Below are positions 58,850 to 64,000 of a stretch of DNA of 64,000 bases, piece after piece. The number at the start of each line of letters is the position of its first letter. Position 1 is the stretch's first letter. The stretch lies in assembly GCF_019097595.1 (NCBI RefSeq), contig NC_080731.1, positions 21,476,366 to 21,540,365 of the forward strand. Reading direction: 5' to 3'. The notes beneath the pieces were generated by a model that saw nothing but the letters and a program-made list of their open reading frames with translations, made no database searches and was not told the DNA's origin. The stretch comes from Hemibagrus wyckioides (taxonomy: Eukaryota > Chordata > Actinopteri > Siluriformes > Bagridae). Both the position numbers and the translations under genes were made by a program.

Positions 58850-61071
58850 ACAGTTGAGTCATTTAGTCTTGCTTCCATGTCAGAGGTGTGGCTTTTTGGA
58901 TGGAATTCTTCCATGAAGGCCCCTTCTGGCCAGATGTCACCGGACAGAAGATGGGTATACCTGGTATATCCTACTGGTTTCCTGTATGGAACTGCTGGAC
59001 ATCTTACAATGTGAAAGTAAAGTAAACATGCATGAAGTTCAGCTTTGCTGTTCTTTGTTCCGGGACAATATGTAATGGTGAACTGGAACCTTGTGAAGAA
59101 CAGCACCCACCAGGTTTGCCATATTTGAAGTTGCATTGATTTGTCAGCACCAGGAATGGGGGTCAGGCCCCCTCCAGCCAGTGTTGCCACTCCTCCAGAG
59201 CCACTTTGATGGATAGAAGCTTTGATAAATAGAATGGTTCCCCATATCGTAGTTCACTTCCGCTGGGGTCAGCTTCTGGGAAAAGTAGGTGCAGGGGTAG
59301 ACTTTCCCAGGGTTCCCGTGGCTCTGAGAAAGCACGGCCCTGATCCTGCAGCTGGAGGCATCCACCTCGACGATGAATGGGTGATTGAGGTGAAGTTCTT
59401 CTTCAACTGTGCGAAGGCTGTGCGGGCCTGCTCTGTCCATTGTAATCACCTCAGTTTGCCCCACATGAGGGAGGTAAACAGATTGGCTGTACTATAGTTG
59501 CAGATGAACTGTCAATAGAAGTTTGCAAACCCCAAGAATCGCTGTAACTCCTTGATGGTGGTTGGTTCAGGCCAGTCCGTTACTGCCTTCACCTTGCTGG
59601 AGTCTATTTCTACTCCCCTCTGAGAGATAACATATCCCAGGAATGTGATGGAATCCTTGTGAAATTCGCACTTCTCTGCCTTCACATAGAGCTGGTGCAG
59701 CAGCAGCCGAGTGAATAATGAGTAGATCAAAATATCATCGATGTAGGCAATAATGTAACGGTTGATCAGGTCTTTGAATATTTCATTAATGAATGCCTGG
59801 AACACTGCTGGGGCATTGGCGAGTCCATAGGGCATAGCGAGATATTCATTGTGTAGCTCTTGGTATTTCCGTGGGGTCGCGGTGTTCTCAACAGTGCTTT
59901 GGCTTTCTATGGATGTGGTGAGGCATGGCTGCCGCTGCCACCACCGTTGCTCTTCGAATCACACCCAGGCTTGGCCTAGCTGCATTGGCTCCGGTTCCTC
60001 GTCCCTGGGGCTCTGAAGGCGCATGGATGAAGGCCGTGGTGTTGCTGGAGTAGAAGATTTCCAGGTGGATGGCGGTGGTGATGTACTCGAATAGGCAGGC
60101 CATTTCCACCTGCAGGGCTGGAAGGAGTCCCTCATGAAACATGACCAGAAGTGCTGCATCATTCCACCTGCTCTGTGCTGCCAGGGTGCGAAATTTCACT
60201 GCATAATCCACCACCGACTCGGAGCCCTGGTGCAGTTCAAGCAGCTGTACCGACATGTCACACCCCCACAAAACCCCCCTGCCCCCGCTAGATACTTGAA
60301 AACCTCCTGAATCAGACTCGAGAAGTATGTTAAGGAGGTTTTCACCTGGGGGTCGTGGTCCCAGCCCTCCTGGTAAGCATTGACAGGAGGAAGGCACACA
60401 ATGTGGTCTCTTTGTGGTATATGTCAGGCTGGTGCATGAAGTATCGTACTGTTGCAAGAAGCCATGGCAGCGGTCTGCAGAGTCATCAAACTTCTCCAGG
60501 AGAGCCATGAGTACCAGCTCATTGCGTGTGGGAGCAGCAGCCGCCGGGGGTGTCAGCTGGGCAGGTGGTGATCACATGAACCGCCTGCAGGGCAGACAAT
60601 TGCTCTTGGTAGGTGCATATAATGGCTCCCTAGCGTGCTACCACCACCTGAAGATGTGCATACTCCGCTGGATCCAATTCTGGTGAAGTATTCTGTAACG
60701 AAGTTCTGGAGGCAGGTGTGTTAGGATCAATATGCAGAGTTTATTTTATTTTAAGTCCAAATCAAGAGGCAAGAAGTCAAAACCGTAGGCAGGGAAACAA
60801 GGGTCAAAACCGGAGAGACAATACACTGGAACAAACAAAACAAAAACACAAACCAAAACTCGGAAAACGCCAAAAGACAAAACATAGGTCATACACAGTA
60901 ATCCAGAAATCAACAAAGGTAGCAAATGGCTCGGTAAGTCACAAGGAACAATACTTTACGTCTGAATGTAGTGTACACATTGTTTAAATTAGGTGTTCCT
61001 TCATGGGTAGCACCAAATCTCAGGCAAGGGCTCCCTCTGGCAGCCTGACACCAGTGGTGATGTTACAGTTG
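58850..61071 (-). mobile_element. Ty3/gypsy LTR retrotransposon, 5' part, defective
   Basis: In minus orientation: an LTR-like stretch at about 61071-60716 (starting TGTAACATCACC), a gag-like region 60700-59888 (LLEKFDDSADRCHGFLQQ, then ESVVDYAVKFRTLAAQSRW), and a pol fragment 59835-59512 with reverse transcriptase motifs [17 protein letters not shown] and YIDDILIYS and the FLGYVIS thumb. An RNase H-type start follows at 59464-59144 ([18 protein letters not shown], then [14 protein letters not shown]). Frame breaks separate gag and pol, protease is not visible, and the integrase end and second LTR are missing; homology stops near 58850. This is an old endogenous copy, with no sign of activity. 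Confidence 0.85.
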
Positions 61072-61309
61072 GACACTTGGTTCATGATATAGTTACATTA
61101 TAATTATAATGCATAATATTTTGGTCAAATTATGTGCAATAATTTTTCAGTGCAATAAGTCTTTACACGTGCATTAACTTGTATAACTTCTATCACAGTC
61201 TGACATTTTTCTGCCATCTGTTTCACTGATGTATCATATTTCAAGCAGTGTATTTTAATAAGTTTGGAAATATATGCATTGTACAGCACCTATACATTTA
61301 ACTTAATAT

Positions 61310-61722
61310 GTATATTTATTTTTAATTCTTATATTTTATTTTACTTTTATACTGAGCTACTGCAACTTAACAATTTCCCTGAGGGGATTAATAAAGTATT
61401 CTGATACTGAATGTGCTCCTTCCTTCTCTATGGAATGACATTCAATTTTTTTTGTTAATATTCAGATAAGGATTGTTGTCCTGGTACCACTTCACATAGT
61501 CAGCCACTTGCCTTGTATACGCTGACTCATTGCCTCCAGTTATTAATCCAATTACCTGTGCCATCAGCAAGTTTGTTGTTCTGGGAGGCCACACAGTCAT
61601 GTGTAGAGCATGAAAAAAGTGTGTAAAGTGTGTAGAGCATTGGGCTCAGCACTAGTCCTGCAGAGTTCCTGTGTTATGGTTATTGACTTGGATGCATGTT
61701 TTCCAATTCTAACAGACTGGGG
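61310..61722 (-). mobile_element. LINE fragment (CR1/L2/Rex-type), 3' portion
   Basis: Minus-strand pieces QSVRIGKHASKSITIT and ALHMTVW/THDCVASQ correspond to the reverse transcriptase stretch normally reading QSVRIG, S-I-T, then SPLLY and THDCVA. Toward 61390-61310 there is a typical 3' end (on the plus strand aatttccctgaggggattaa taaagtatt). The upstream part of the same LINE continues at 63817-64000, on the other side of the gypsy element. Confidence 0.7.
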
Positions 61723-63816
61723 TGTTGAGTGTGTCCGCCGGAGGCGGAAGAGGCTGAATCCATGTGCAGAGTGAGAGAAGGTAACCCAAATGTGGAGTGA
61801 GAATATATCCAAAGGGCAACAAGGAAGAGTAAACAAGAAAACAGTCCAGGGTCACAATAACGGTAATAAGCTATATCAGAGGCGAGGCAGAGTAACGAAA
61901 TCGATAAACAGTCCAAGGTAATCCACAACAAAGATAATCTGAATGCATGAGGCAACACTTAGTCAGTCTACAAGAGACGGAACTTCACGACATGCTGGAT
62001 GTGTGCTCCACTTTTATGTCCGTGCAGGAAACCGGTAGTGGCTCAAAACTCGGGTGAGGGCTCCCTCTCATGTCCAGATCTCAGAAGTGATGTTACAGAG
62101 CCCCCCTCTCTAGGAACCCCTCCTGGGGTTCTACGATGTGGGCAACCTCTGGTGTGTGGAGCGGGTTTAGCAGGGTGTGCGCGGTGAAAGTCCTCTGTCT
62201 GTACCCCTCCCAGTCCACCAGGTACTAAAGATGAGACCAGACTCACCTGGAGTTTAGGAGAGCACTAACTTTATATGCAGGAGACGCATCGATGAAGCTC
62301 TCCTTTATTTCACAAGATCTGGGGATCATGCAGACGGAGCCAAGGGAAGTCCAATATGACAGGGTTAGCAGGGGTAGAAGTGACATAAATTTCACTGTGG
62401 AATAATCCCACTCGCAGCTCCAGCAGTACAGTTTGGCGAGTGAGATAGCCTCCTCCAATAGGTTGACTGTCTATGGCCGTAATCCTTAGAGGTGGGGTGC
62501 ATGGGATGGTGGTGATGTGAAGTTCCTCCACCAGAGTTTTATCGATAAGGTTAACGGCCGCACCAGAATCTATTAATGCTGAGACAGAGAAACTCTGATT
62601 AGCATAGCACAAAGACACAAGCAACGTAAAGTTAAATAGGAGTGAGCTCTCTCCCACCTGAGATGAGGATGGCCTCTCAGGGCACTGGTGAATCTGGTGA
62701 CTGGATTTCCCGCAGTAGTAGCATAGCCGCATATGTGTCCAGTGCTAGCACTCTTGTTCTGACACCCCGATCTTCCCAGCTGCATGGGTTCGGGGTATTC
62801 CTCTCTGGGGCTTGCAAACTCGGCTTGAAGACGTGCTGGGACAGGTTGACGAGTGCTAGCTCGGTGTTGTTGGCGGAGGTTGTCCAGATGAATGGTAGTC
62901 GAAACATATTGGGAAAGAGAGGTTTGTAGTTCCCTGCATGCTATCTCAGTTTGTAGTTCTGGGTTCAGTCCCTCCCAAAACACGGCCCAAAGTGCTGTGT
63001 CGTTCCAGCCAGATTGAGCCGCCAGCATACGAAACTTAATGGCATAGTCTGTGGCAGTATCCGAAACCTGACATAATTCCATTAATTGGAGTGAAATGTC
63101 TTTACCTCCTGCTGGGTATTCAAAAATCTCACACACCATACCTGCAAAGTGTGTGAAGGACGAGCAGATCTGTGGATCAGCATCCCACACCGCGGAAGGC
63201 CAGTCTAACGCTTCCAGTGAGGAGTGAGAACATGAAGGCACATTTAGTTCCCTCCTTGTGATACACGTCAGGCTGATGAGCAAAAAAAATCTCACACTGT
63301 CGGAGGAAGCCCCAATAGTGGTCCGCCGAGCCATTATATTTCTCCGGAAGCTCCACGACTTGATCGTGGAAGGAGTGAATGAGAGCTCCTTGTTGAACAA
63401 TGATCACCTGTAATTCCACTGGATCCGTAGGAGGTGAAGTTTTCTGTTGCGTGTGTCCGCCGGAGGCGGAAGAGACTGAGTCCATGGGCAGAGTGAGAGA
63501 CGGTAACCCATACACAAAGTGAGAATATATCCAAAGGGCAATGAGGAAGAGTAAACGAGAAAACAGTCCAGGGTCAGAATAACGATAATAAGCCATATCA
63601 GAGGCGAGGCAGAGAATTTAAATTGATAAACAGTCCAAGGTAATCCACAACAAAGATAATCTGAATGCACGAGGCAATGCTTAGTCAGTCCACAAGAGAC
63701 GAAACTTCGCGACATGCCAGATGTACGCTCCACTTTTATGTCCATGCGGGAAACCAGGAGTGGCTCAAAACTTGGGTGAGGGCTCCCTCTCGTGTCCAGA
63801 TCTCAGAAGTGATGTA
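61723..63816 (-). mobile_element. Ty3/gypsy LTR retrotransposon with internal pol deletion
   Basis: Two direct repeats of about 375 bp, 61723-62097 and 63445-63816, start TGTAACATCAC-like and end CAACA on the minus strand and are clearly homologous, so they are taken as LTRs. Between them: gag-like ORF (63485-62573; [18 protein letters not shown], then [18 protein letters not shown]), a zinc knuckle [14 protein letters not shown] and an aspartic protease motif [14 protein letters not shown] (62732-62310). Then, after a jump at about 62270, comes only the extreme C-terminal end of the polyprotein ([17 protein letters not shown]). Reverse transcriptase, RNase H and integrase are deleted. The copy is defective. 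Confidence 0.85.
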
Positions 63817-64000
63817 CCATTGGTTCTGCCCACAAGAACATCCAGAACCCAGATGCAGTGGGTGGGAGGCACCACAAGATTATAAAGCTTGTTTGTGGGC
63901 TTTGATGGTATCACTGTGTTGAATGCTGAGCTATAATCAATGAACAGCATTCAAACATAGCTGTACTGGTTTTCCAGGTGGATGAGGGCAATATGTATAG
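63817..64000 (-). mobile_element. LINE reverse transcriptase fragment continuing past the window edge
   Basis: Minus-strand translation [20 protein letters not shown] and THCIWVLDVLVGRTNG matches the [11 protein letters not shown] region of CR1/L2/Rex-type LINEs. It is the 5' continuation of the LINE at 61310-61722, separated by the gypsy insertion. Confidence 0.8.

Noticed and set aside
58850..63816. Functional endogenous retrovirus
   Set aside because: No envelope gene is visible, the copies are missing pol or LTR parts, and the motifs are of Ty3/gypsy type, so both are treated as defective retrotransposons.

Overview
The window looks like euchromatic DNA of a teleost fish. The protein-coding genes have short exons with consensus GT-AG borders, and they match vertebrate families (susd1, an Lrp13-like LDL-receptor relative, rchy1, a fish-type immunoglobulin-superfamily receptor). 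The repeats are fish-type: Tc1/mariner, piggyBac, hAT-like, Ty3/gypsy, LINE2/CR1-like and L1-Tx1-like elements, plus abundant CA/GA microsatellites. A catfish or other ostariophysan is a guess based only on the flavour of the dispersed repeats. There is no bacterial gene content.

Layout. 0.5-10.9 kb: susd1 on the minus strand, 5' end inside the window and 3' end beyond base 1. It reads signal peptide, three EGF domains, then thirteen sushi (CCP) exons and the start of the fibronectin-like region. Human SUSD1 has two sushi domains, so the array is greatly expanded. 11-19 kb: mostly intergenic, with an unidentified small two-exon ORF, an L1 ORF1 remnant, a nearly complete Tc1 element with a broken transposase, a LINE fragment, and a tandemly duplicated ~400-bp segment. 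19.4-28.6 kb: an 18-exon LDL-receptor-family gene on the plus strand (predicted 1,234 aa, all splice phases consistent), best matched in architecture to teleost Lrp13; its first intron holds a ~1.6-kb GC-rich minisatellite. 31.4-42.5 kb: rchy1 on the minus strand, 8 exons, predicted 241 aa. Its fifth intron is swollen to 8.7 kb by nested LINEs and a 5.5-kb minisatellite. 43.5-45.3 kb: a hAT-like non-autonomous element with its own minisatellite. 46.5-58.6 kb: an IgSF transmembrane receptor on the plus strand; its 10-kb first intron holds a 5.2-kb minisatellite with an inverted block, a piggyBac remnant split by a Tc1-type element, and a LINE2 fragment. 58.8-64 kb: two defective Ty3/gypsy elements, the second inserted into a LINE.

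The four host genes have no evident shared pathway. Susd1, the Lrp13-like protein and the IgSF protein are predicted cell-surface proteins; Rchy1 is an intracellular E3 ubiquitin ligase. What unites the window is repeat behaviour: roughly 15 kb is minisatellite with units of about 24-42 bp, much of it inside introns. The most interesting cases are a 5.5-kb array whose first unit continues in frame from the C-terminal coding region of a LINE, which suggests the satellite was born from a retrotransposon ORF, and the in-frame multiplication of 180-nt phase 1-1 sushi exons in susd1.
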